From positions 122,001-186,000 of the forward strand of contig RPFO01000130.1 in assembly GCA_009746045.1 (NCBI GenBank): 64,000 nucleotides of DNA, in the 5' to 3' direction. The translations under genes and the position numbers were made by a program. Under the pieces are notes generated by a model. That model worked only from the letters and a program-made list of their open reading frames with translations, was not told where the DNA came from and did not search any database. Shown here one piece after another: positions 22,701-34,700 of the stretch. The stretch's first letter is position 1, and each line of letters starts with the position of its first letter. The stretch comes from Mesostigma viride (Eukaryota; Streptophyta; Mesostigmatophyceae; Mesostigmatales; Mesostigmataceae).

Positions 22701-25700
22701 GAGCTCAGCACGAGATTGAGTGGGGATACTGCTCATGCTGCACGGATGGACGTGAGCCAGTGTATGTATTCACGTGAACGTGGGAATCTTTATTGCTTCA
22801 AATGTGGGTTTCGGCTGGATCCCATGCTATGATCGAGATACGATGGCGATGGCGATCCTGGAGCTAGGGGGGCCATGGTATGATCGAGATACGATGGCGA
22901 TCCTGGACCTAGGGGGCCATGGTATGATCGAGATACGATGGCGATCCTGGAGCTAGGGGGCCATGGTATGATCGAGATACGATGGCGATCCTGGAGCTAG
23001 GGGGCCATGGTATGATCGAGATACGATGGCGATCCTGGAGCTAGGGGGCCATGGTATGATCGAGATACGATGGCGATCCTGGAGCTAGGGGGCCATGGTA
23101 TGATCGAGATACGATGGCGATCCTGGAGCTAGGGGGCCATGGTATGATCGAGATACGATGGCGATCCTGAGGCTAGGGGGCCATGGTATGATCAAGATAC
23201 GATGGCGATCCTGGAGCTAGGGGGGCCATGGTATGATCGAGATACGATGGCGATCCTGGAGCTAGGGGGCCATGGTATGATCGAGATATGATGGCGATCC
23301 TGGAGCTAGGGGGCCATGGTATGATCGAGATACGATGGCGATCCTGGAGCTAGGGGGCAATGGTATGATCGAGATCAGCGGCAGTGAGTGATGCAACTGC
23401 CTTTTGAAGGCTTAATGAAGCTCTCCAGCTTGTTAGCCAGGTTGGAGATGTCAGGGTACTTTGTCCAAGTTGTACCAAGGGACAAGTGTCGCCCTTAGCA
23501 TAGTATATCTTTATGTATGTGTGCACACGTTACTGTAGTTATTGTGTGGCAATGGCATCATAGGCCAGCACACACCTGTAATAAAACTGTTTCTGTGTCA
23601 AGGCAGCGCTCCCATGGTATCCAACGCAGGGTATGGATAACATAGTTGTGCCAGAATAGTTTTCATGGGCTTCTGAAATGACTTGTGTAGTTCTTACATT
23701 TGATTGTGTGCTGAGCAAACTGTCACAGGAAAAGACAACCTGGATAAGTCCTTACTTATATTTCCAGTCTTTGACACGCTGACTGGTTATGGGAGGAAAG
23801 TTTCGGTCTAGAAGCCCTTGCTCATGTTGTGCTCATTCAGGTGCATTTAGTGTCATAATCGACTTGTAAATTAAGCATCAACGTCCACAAGTAGCGGCCA
23901 TAATTAGGCCAGCCACCATAGCACATAGGCTTAGAACACAAGGAGCAAAAGGTCACAGCTATATGCTACGATGCACACAAGGCACACGTCACAATGCATG
24001 CAATAACCGCCGTTAGATGCACGGCGGCGCACTGCTGAGCATCGGATGCGTAAGGTACATGCATAGCATGCAAGCACAAGCTAAAGGACCAAGGTTGCAC
24101 GCCAACGCCACTACACTCTACCACCTAAGTTTGATTTCTTTCATGCATGCACAAGCTAAAGGACCAAGGTTGCACGCCAACGCCACTATACTCTACCACC
24201 TAAGTTTGATTTCTTTCATGCATGCACAAGCTAAAGGACCAAGGTTGCACGCCAACGCCACTATACTCTACCACCTAAGTCTGATTTCCTGCTAGTGGTG
24301 GGCCCCAAGTTGAGCTGCTCCGCTCAACTTATGTGTAAACATAACTAGTAGATTCGGCACAGGGAGGCGCCCGGGCTACACGACCCACTGCCCATGCATG
24401 GTAGAATGTCAAAGTACTCGAGCGGTGCGTCGCAGCCTGAGGGAATACATAAAGAGATTGGCAAGACCTACGGACAACACAAAAGTCCTCAGTTTCTTCC
24501 GTAGTGAAAGTCAGCAGCCCGAAATAAAACAGGAAACTGGTGTAGCTCACACCGGACAAACAAGTCTCGGCGCGCAGAACAAATAATTCACACCAATGTT
24601 CCATCAACAGCACCAGCCACCAAGGGTAACACTACTCTGAAAATAGCCCTAAGCCTACGCAACGTTGCCTTGGCCAGAAATTAGTACAGGGCAGGTGGGC
24701 TCAATGATTATGATGTGGCCCTAATTTAACCTGCGTTTACAACCGAATAAACTATTCGGCTATATCTGTAAATCATGTTAGCATGAGAGCATATCTCAGA
24801 CACAAACACTGAACTTGTGGCCTGGGACTGCGCACACCTGTGATAGGAATCCGACAGCACATTTAGTGCTTGATTGGTATTAACTGTATATTTGAGAAAG
24901 GGACCACACGTACTGCGTGTAGTCTCTTCACCGCTTCCACGGTGGAGCCTACCATTTTCCCTCTCTTTTTTAGGCAAGGTTTTATGGCCATCTATCTTGA
25001 GCGCGCAAGCAATCGGTCGGTATCCTAGCTTGCAGGTAGGTGTGGCTGTATAAACAGAGACTATCGCTGAGAAACCGAATCTTGTTATATTTTTTATCTT
25101 GTTATTATTCATAAAGTTCGTGTGGCTCCCATGATGAGCCCAGGTGCTCCATTTCTGCGACGTCCAGGGCAAGGCCCACGACGTCGCAAGTTTCATTTAA
25201 TTAAATTGACTAGTGTCGTGGGTTTCTCGGGTGCTGGTTATTGGTGCAAAGCCTGGGTACTCAAGCTTTAGTCACCATTTTGACATTGGTTTCTTAAGGT
25301 GAGTGTGGAGATCGAGTATAGCGTGGCAGGAGATTTGCCCGCAAAAACGACACGCTACCAAACCAGGGTTGTAACACCCGCACTGGCTGGCATTCTTAGA
25401 GGCATGCTTTTAATTTCCTATTGCTCATTCCCTGGTTGGCACATTCGTCTGTGATGCCCGGCTTGATATTTCTGTCCTACACAGGTACGCTGGCAATAAC
25501 CAGCTAAGCGGCACCATTTCACACGAGCTGGGGTCGCTGTCCTCCTTAGAACATCTGTAAGCCTTTCCTCCGTGTACATGTTTTGTCTGTGCTCATGTCT
25601 GAACCCGCTGCCATTCGTTTATGTGACTTGCCTTTGCCTGCTGGAGCCCAGGAGCCGGCACCGAAGCTCTCTGATCGGTATGCTGCTTCTTATCTCTTCT

Positions 25701-28700
25701 TGGTGCACACATGCTGTGTGCACCACATGCTGTGTGACACACATGAAACTGTCTTTTCCCCCGACAGTTTCCTGAATGACAACCAGCTGAGCGGCAGCAT
25801 CCCTTCTGAGCTGGGATCCTTGCACAGACTGGTATTACTGTAAGCCACACTACACCTGCTCGCGCTAATTAATTGGCGGTTCAACAAACCTGGCCAGGCT
25901 GTCAAACTTGTAGCATAAGATTGTTTCGATATCGTCGCAAAGTAGGGCCACTGCCTCTACTAACAATGTCAGGTCACCAGCCAAGCCAAAACTGCTTACA
26001 TCTGCCACTGGCCGGCCCGATTCAGCGGACCGTCCAGGCGGCTCCCGTTTGCGGCCTTATCCCTGCCTTAAAGAAACCGTTTTTCACTAATTCCGTTTCC
26101 TTGTAGATCCATGTCCTCAAACCCTTCAAACAATAAAGCGATTTGGTTTTCTCTTAATATAGATAAATTAACGCATGCGGGAAAGATAGGGCCACTATGC
26201 CTTGGCCTGCATGTGGAAGGCTGCCTGCGACATGGGCTGACTAATTTTATCTGCACAAAAGGTTTCATGCTCGCCTGAATTTTCCTTTTATGACCCGGTT
26301 GTTGATAAGGGTCGGTGGCTATTAATTAGTGGTCCGAGATGTAGGTTTTATACGACTTGCTTGCAAAGATTCGTATTTGGTTGCACCGGCTGAGATTAGC
26401 TAGGGACCTGTAGGGTCGGCTGGTTGCTTAACAAATCTTCGGCTGATTGTTTTAGTGAGTAGTGAATAATTATCGTGTAGTGGACTCGGACCGGCCCAAG
26501 GGGTCGATGGGCGGGATTTATGTTTGTCATGGTTTTGAGAACCTTGTACGACTACCTGTGCGGTTAGCGCACTAGCCTGGGGAGCGTGGCCACGCTATTT
26601 GTAGTGGCGTATTCAGCACTGTTCAGGCCGGCGCGTGACGCATGCCAGTGTTCATTAATTTAGGATGATGTCAGCTTGTGTGTCGGCGGACCATGCCTTA
26701 AGCAAGCTAGGCCGGCAATGATCCGCAATTGTTTCTTTTCCCTCCCTTCCACCCTGGAGGCTTCTTGCTTCTGCGTGCGGATTGAGAAACCTTAAGGCCA
26801 CTGCAACTGGTGCATTTGTGGCAGAGCTCCACTTATTGTATTCAATCAAATGCTGGCCTTCTTGGAGCTTAGTGATCTTAAGTTTTATTTTTTACTGTAC
26901 CCACCAACCCCAGCCGTATTGTGCGCGCACCCAACCTCCGCCCTATAATGCCTGCACCTGTACTGGCCATATGGTTATGAACTGGGGTGTGGCTGCGCAG
27001 GAGTTTATGTGAAACATGAAGTTCAATAAAGACAGCAGTTGTCACAACAAGCCATAATGAGATAATGGAGCCCCTCTTACACCGTGCTTTCACAAGTCAT
27101 AAGTGAGAAGCTAGGCATGCGCACCTGCCCCAAACATGACTGCCCCCCCCCCTCGCTGTAACCCCATCTCTCAAGAGTCCCTGGGCCCTCCGCCCTACAG
27201 CTTGAGGGAACCCTTGGGATCCCCCACTTGGGAGCTTCTATGGCCTGGCGGGCCGCCGTTGGCAATTCAACCTGGTTGGCCGATAGCAGCTAGTCAATGA
27301 TGTTGACACGGGCCACAACCCTTACTAGAACCCTTACTAGGTGCGCGCACTAGAGTAGACCACGGGCAGTATGATGCTGTCAGTTGGACCGCCATGTTGC
27401 TCGCGCCACATCGCAGGCAGCAGTGTGGGAAACATCTAAGGGAGACGCTGTGCATTGGAGCAGGCTTGTGGGGTTGTATGCTCGTTGGGGGGGATGCGAC
27501 AGGGCGGCAGGACCGCAGGTACCATGCAGTGCGATATGTGTCGCAAATGCTATGCAATGCGGTACTAACCAGTCATTGGCAGGTTGCAATGCTATCTGCC
27601 CACAAATAGATGTGCACCTCTCCGGTAAAGAGTTTTTTTTCGCAGTTGGGCTGTTCTGTGGTATGCATTTGGTTCGGGAGACTCGCAGTTGCGCCAAAGG
27701 CCGCGGGAGACTCGCACAGCCGCGAAATTTCATGCCGAAGGTTCTGTGTTCGATTCCTGCTAGTAGCTACTTAGGTCTTATTTTCTCTGTTTTTCCGCAC
27801 AATGTCAGATCAAGTGGCGAGTGCTTCCCTGTTCGCTGCCTACTGTCTCAGGTCAAGTGGCGAGCGTTTCCACGTTTGTTGCCTACTGTCTCAGATCAAG
27901 TGGCTGGTGTTTTCACGTTTGTTGCCTACTGTCTCAGATCAAGTGGCGAGTGTTTCCACGTTTGTCGCCTACTGTCAACGACGCATAGATTTGTGTATAG
28001 CAAGGGCAGCCTGCATGGCAGGGCTCGTTGTATAATGTGAAGGAGTACACTTGTTTGCTGACGCAACTCACCTTGAGATGCCTACGCGGTAAGCGTAGGC
28101 AACACAGAGCCACAGTAACGCAGTGGGCATCGATCTACCGCTAGCAGTTGGGTGTCACAGGTACAGTAGTGCACATCATTTGCGCTTGGCCGTTCAGGTG
28201 CATGCTGTACTGTACTCACGCCGGCTGGTTTACAGGAATAGCGCATCCGTGGACGTGCTATGGACTTCTAGGCAGCGCACTGCCCGCGCAGGCAAGCGTG
28301 GTTTGATATGCTTTCATAGCGCCGTCCCATAGGTAAGGTGTTAACATCCAACTTCATATCTCCACAAGCAAGTCGTATGAAATCTACTGTTCATTTTTCG
28401 GCCACCGATCCTTGTAAACATCCGGGTCCTCCAAAGAAGATTAGTCGAGTTTGGAACCCTTTACATAATCAGAAAATCGTCAACCCATGTTGTAGACAAA
28501 CTTCCACATCGCAGGCCAAAGCATAGCGGCCATATGTTTCCCGCATGTGTTAATTAGACTATATTCAGAGAAAACCAAGTGTAGTCGTTTTCAGTTAACA
28601 GTGTGCTGAGCAAACACTGAACTTGTGGCCTGGGACTGCGCACACCTGTGATAGGAATCCGACAGCACATTTCGTGCTTGATTGGTATTGATTGTATATT

Positions 28701-31700
28701 TGAGAAAGGGACCATGCGTACTGCGTGTAGTCGCTTCACCGCTTCCAATAATGGTGGAGCCTACCGTTTTCCCTCCTATCTTGAGGGCACAAGCTTGGAC
28801 GACATCCTAGCTTGCAGGTAGGTGCGGCTGAATAACCACTGAGAGACTATCGCTGAGAAACCGAATCTTGTTATATTTTATTGAATATGAAGTTTACGTG
28901 GCTCCCATGATGAGCCCTGACAGGTGCTCCATTTCTGCGACTGCATCATGTCGCAAGTTTCATTTAATGAAATTGGGTACTGTCATGGGTTTCTCGGGTG
29001 CTGGTGTAACGTGCCAAGCCTATCAGCCCGGCATGAGCGAAAGATCGTCTTCTAAATACAGGACTATCGTCTCAGTGTTACAGATGACCGCCTGAAACTA
29101 GAATGTAGTTACTGCACGAAGGGATATCTGCTGCGATCACTGCGCAGGCCCTGGGACAATATAATTCAATTGTCGAGTACTCCAGCATGTGTTCATACAC
29201 AAATGGTCGTGACAGACATGGTTGATTAATTCATCAGAATGCGCTTTAGGTCACGTCGAGTGATTGACCGCGTCCGAACCTGCTACAACCACCATTCTCG
29301 CTTGCCTTTATGCCAAGCAGCGCCACTAGGTCGGCGCTGGCTGATCCACTGTTGTGGCCCAAAATCACCCACGCTAAGTTACGGCCTGAAGTTCATTGTA
29401 GTGTGCCGAACTACAGGTCGATCGAACACAGGGCTGATCCGGCCACTGTCCATGTCCTCAGCATCCGTCGTTGCACGATTCCTCGGACATACAACTATCG
29501 ATATAGTAGTATCTCCTAATCTCGCCAATAGTACCTCTAGATACTGCATTCACCGACACAGGTAGTCATGTATGTCCGAAGGTAGTGACTTGGAATCACT
29601 CTGGGTAACAACTGAAGATAGCTAGCTACTCTTATAGTGACTTGGCATCACTCTGGGTAACAACTGAAGATAGCTAGCTACTCTTGTAGTGACTTGGAAT
29701 CACTCTGGGTAACAACTGAAGATAGCTAGCTACTCTTATAGTGACTCTTATAGTGACTTGGAATCACTCTGGGTAACAACTGAAGATAGCTAGCTACTCT
29801 TATAGTGACTTGGCATCACTCTGGGTAACAACTGAAGATAGCTAGCTACTCTTATAGTGACTTGGAATCACTCTGGGTAACAACTGAAGATGGCTAGCTA
29901 CTCTTACAGTGACTTGGCATCACTCTGGGTAACAACTGAAGATAGCTAGCTACTCTTATAGTGACTTGGAATCACTCTGGGTAACAACTGAAGATAGCTA
30001 GCTACTCTTGTAGTGACTTGGAATCACTCTGGGTAACAACTGAAGATAACTAGCTACTCTTATAGTGACTTGGAATCACTCTGGGTAACAACTGAAGATA
30101 GCTAGCTACTCTTATAGTGACTTGGAATCACTCTGGGTAACAACTGAAGATAGCTAGCTACTCTTATAGTGACTTGGAATCACTCTGGGCAACAACTGAA
30201 GATAGCTAGCTACTCTTGTAGTGACTTGGAATCACTCTGGGTAACAACTGAAGATAGCTAGCTACTCTTATAGTGACTTGGAATCACTCTGGGTAACAAC
30301 TGAAGATAGCTAGCTACTCTTATAGTGACTTGGAATCACTCTGGGTAACAACTGAAGATAGCTAGCTACTCTTATAGTGACTTGGAATCACTCTGGGTAA
30401 CAACTGAAGATAGCTAGCTACTCTTATAGTGACTTGGAATCACTCTGGGTAACACTGAAGATAGCTAGCTACTCTTATAGTGACCCTTATAGTGACTTGG
30501 AATCACTCTGGGTAACAACTGAAGATAGCTAGCTACGCTTATAGTGACCCTTATAGTGACTTGGAATCACTCTGGGTAACAACTGAAGATAGCTAGCTAC
30601 TCTTTTGCTTGTATCCTTTTACCTAATTGTATCCTTTTGCCAAACTGCCAAGTGCTCGCTAGGTTCGACCCTGGTCGGCATGCTACAGCTGGTGCGAAGC
30701 GGTGCAAAGCCTGGGCACTCAGGCTATAGACACCATTTGGACATTGGTTTCTAAAGTGGAGTCGGGAGATCGTGTATAGTGTGGCAGGAGATAGTTGCCC
30801 ACAAACACGACACGCTACCAAACCAGGGTCGTAACACCCGCACTGGCTGGCATTTTTAGAGGCATGCTTTTCCTGTTGCTCACTCCCTGGTTAGCACATT
30901 CTTCTGTGATGCCCGCCTTAATATTTCTGTCCTGCACAGGTACCTTCACAACAACCAGCTAAGCGGCACCATTTTGCACGAGCTGGGGTCTCTGTCCTCC
31001 TTACAAGATCTGTAAGCCTTTCCTCCGTGTACTTGTTTCGTCTGTGCTCCTGTCTGAACCCGGCCGCTGTCACTTGTTTATGTGACTTGCCTTTGCCTGC
31101 TGGAGCCCAGGAACCGGCACCGAAGCTGTCTGATTGGTAAGCTACTTATTATCTCTTGTTGGTGCACACGTGTGACACGCCTGAAACTGTCTTTTCCCCC
31201 GACAGGTACCTGAATGACAACCAGCTGAGCGGCAGCATCCCACCTGAGCTGGGATCCTTGCGCAACCTGAAAAAGCTGTAAGCCACACTGCACCTGCTCG
31301 TGCTAATCATGGAAGTGGTCGCAAATCCCATGGCTTCCGGCATTTCTGCGCGTTGCAATTTTTACCGGCCCTCTATTCGTCATCGCGAAACCCGATATGG
31401 GCTGGCACGTTTCTTGCCTACTGTCTCAGATCAAGTGGCGAGTGTTTACACGCACCAGTACACCTACAGCGGTGCACTTGGTGACAAATGTCAGCACAAG
31501 GGCAAAGCCTGATGGATCGAATGCATGGTTCACGTTGGACGCTGGAATAGATAGAGCTGGAGCGCGTGGAGCTGAAGCAAGGTTTCCGCAGGGCTCCAAC
31601 TCAGCTGTTTCATACACATGGCGCCGTTTGCGGCATCCCTTTTGTGTGGCTCTCCAGGGTTCACTGTATATAGCACGTGACAGCACTGATTAGCTGCACG

Positions 31701-34700
31701 CCTTTTTCATTCGGATTTTGACGTGTACATTGCAGAAGTGCTATGCAGACTCTTATAGTGACCCTTAGAGTGACTTGGAATCACTCTGGGTAACAACTGA
31801 AGATAGCTAGATACTCTTATAGTGACCCTTATAGTGACTTGGAATCGCTCTGGGTAACAACTGAAGATAGCTAGCTACTCTTATAGTGACTTGGAATCAC
31901 TCTGGGTAACAACTGAAGATAGCTAGCTACTCTTTTGCTTGTACCTTTTTACCTGATTGTATCCTTTTGCCAAACTGCCAAACTGCCAAGTGCTCGCTAG
32001 GTTCGACCCTATCGGCATGCTACAGCTGGTGATAAGCGGTGCAAAGCCTGGGCACTCAGGCTATAGACACCATTTGTACATTGGTTTCTAAAGTGGAGTT
32101 GGGAGATCGTGTATAGTAATGAATGTGCTAACCAGGGTCGTAACACCCGCACTACTGTAGGGGACGTAGGGATGCCTCTTTTCAGCTTCGCAACTTGATC
32201 CCAGCATTTGCTGGCAAAAATTGGCTGGCCGCTATCATTGGCGGCTGCGCTGAAAGTAAGACGATGCTATATTTGGCCTCTCCGGGCGTGGAGAGGCCTA
32301 GAATAAAATTCTTTATGTTCGCCACCAACCAATATAGGCCACGGTAATGGATGGTGGCCGGGGGGCTCTACGATTTGAGTAAAAGGGTGTGGTTTCCGGT
32401 GCTGGGCCCACTGACAATTCCCCTCTACCCCTGGGTGCGGCAAGCAGCTTCCTGACACTGGGGGAGCTGCGTTTTTTAGTCGGACAACGTCCGGGAAGGA
32501 GCCATACAGACAGGCCAGGGCCAGCGGCTACGGTGGAAAGAATCACAGGTGGAGGCGAATCCGCCTTAAACGTGGAGATGGCTAGCGTGGGGTGCCAGGG
32601 TAGCCCATAACTGCCAGGAGCCTGACAGCGGACCCGATCTTTCGGCCTGTGGCCAGACAGGAATTTCGGGGAGGATGCGAGGCTGGAGCAAATCTTGGTG
32701 GGAGGAGCGCGCTCTTCATCGTTGCCCCGTTTTCAGTTTTAGCAAAGAATTGTCGCATTGCGGGGCTGAAATTCTGGCTACAGGTTTCATCGCCTTTGTT
32801 TTGATCCTATATTATGCGTTATGGGAAAGACAAAAAGGAGTTCGGTTGTGCAAGGCGGGCATATCTATGCCATAAATTTTCCCTACCAAATCACAAGCCC
32901 TGGTCGGGGCGTTTGGCTACTAAGCAGTTCCCGTCCAAGCCAACGCCTCGGTAGGGTAGAGGGCCTATCGCCACAATGGCTTCAACGCCGGGAAACCCCA
33001 GCCTCAGGGGTGGGGCTGGCGATATGGATCCTGGGCTTGTGAGAGACGGTTTGGGGGCGTAAGGCCTAATGAGCAGCCGCTGGAAACCGCCCCCATAATG
33101 GGGGAAGCGAGATGGATGCCGCCTTGCGTCCGCCGGGAAACCGTAGCGGCCACACGGGGGCGGCAGTAAAGCCGCGGCAGCGTGCAGGAGGGGCGCCATT
33201 GGCGGAAAGAAACTCGGCACCAAGGCTGGCGACAGCCTTGGCGGCCAGCTATGTAGGAGGTGTGGGGGCAACACCTTGTGTTCGAGTATGCTGGGCCCCC
33301 AGCATGATGCTACAAAAACCTGATAATGATGTGCACTGAGTTTGAAGGTGTGGTATAGGCTGTATGTATAAAGCCTAGCACACAAAAATGTAAAATAAAT
33401 GTTTCTCTTGGTGGGAAGGAACTCCAATAGACCAAAAACAAGAAATGCATAGAGTATTATTGATTTTTCTGGTGAACTACATGTAACATGTTCAATTGTG
33501 TTTAATATGTGGCCTTAAGTTACCTTGCATATGCCTTGTATGTGAAATGCAGGTTTCTTGCTGGCAACCAACTATCAGGTTCCATTCCAGTGGAGCTAAC
33601 AAGTTCAAGCACCCTTACCGAAGTGTAAGAGGCACGCTCCATGCCAAATCATCGTCTGTCAAAAGTCAAACCAGCTGTTGTGCCTTTGAAAGTTGTGCGC
33701 TGAAAAACCATGTTATGTTTTGAAATTCCCCTTGATATGATGCCTTACACTACACCTGTTCATGCATTCCTAAGAACCTGAAAGCTGGGCCATCAAAGTA
33801 ATGGCAAGGTGGAACCAAAATGATTAAGCATGTAGCTGATGACCCTAAATAAAGAACGAGAAAGTTGGGTGGGTGGGTGGGTGAGTAATAGAGGACTGCC
33901 TATGAGCTGACACAGCGTTTAGCTACATTCCATATCCGCCGAGCGGAACAGCTATTGATACATTCCATATCCGCCGAGCGAAACAAGCACCATTCAATGT
34001 TCACATTTAACCACACGTGCCTCGTGCATTTGTCACGTGTCCCTATGATGACATAATTATTATTTTCGAACTAGTACTGAAACTCGTACTCCAATATACT
34101 TCTAGTTTCCAAAGGCCACTAGCCCTGATACTAAGCCACAATGCTGTAGTCACAAAGCTACTATGACCACTTAATACAAGTGGCAAGGGCAACCAACATC
34201 TCTGTATTGTCAATAGTGACTGCTGCTAGACATTCAGATAGCAATTTAGTGCATTCCGCAGCGCCTCCTTAGGCTTACTTCAAGGCCTACTGTGATAACT
34301 GGAACTGCATGTACCGCGCATTTGCGCACCGGTCAACAAATTTCCATAAATTATTTTTCTCGTGACGCGTACCCCCCGCTATCCGCGACGGGGCTTGGGA
34401 TTACTGAGCGGCTGTCCCAACCAGTGTCGTTCTCTCTGGTATCTCTATTATCACACACCTTTCCTACAAATTCCTATTTTTGAATTCTGAATTTAAGCGT
34501 CCGAGAATACATGTTTAAGTGGATTGGATTGCAGGGTCTCACCCTTCGAAACTCATTTTATTCAATATCAATATCAAATCGGATGTATTTGAAATCCATG
34601 TAGTGATGATTGGGGACCAAAAATATGGTGTTTGGTTCTCTATACCACCATTTGTTGGGGGACTCCAGAAAGCCAGCATGCATGCCTGGTTCATGCAAAA

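Noticed and set aside
27384-28040. 218-residue ORF in block C
   Set aside because: The paralogous block at 14.7 kb does not keep this frame, and the C-terminal part is a 43-bp tandem repeat.
29585-30604. CRISPR-like array
   Set aside because: The repeats are directly tandem with no unique spacers, and the window is eukaryotic.
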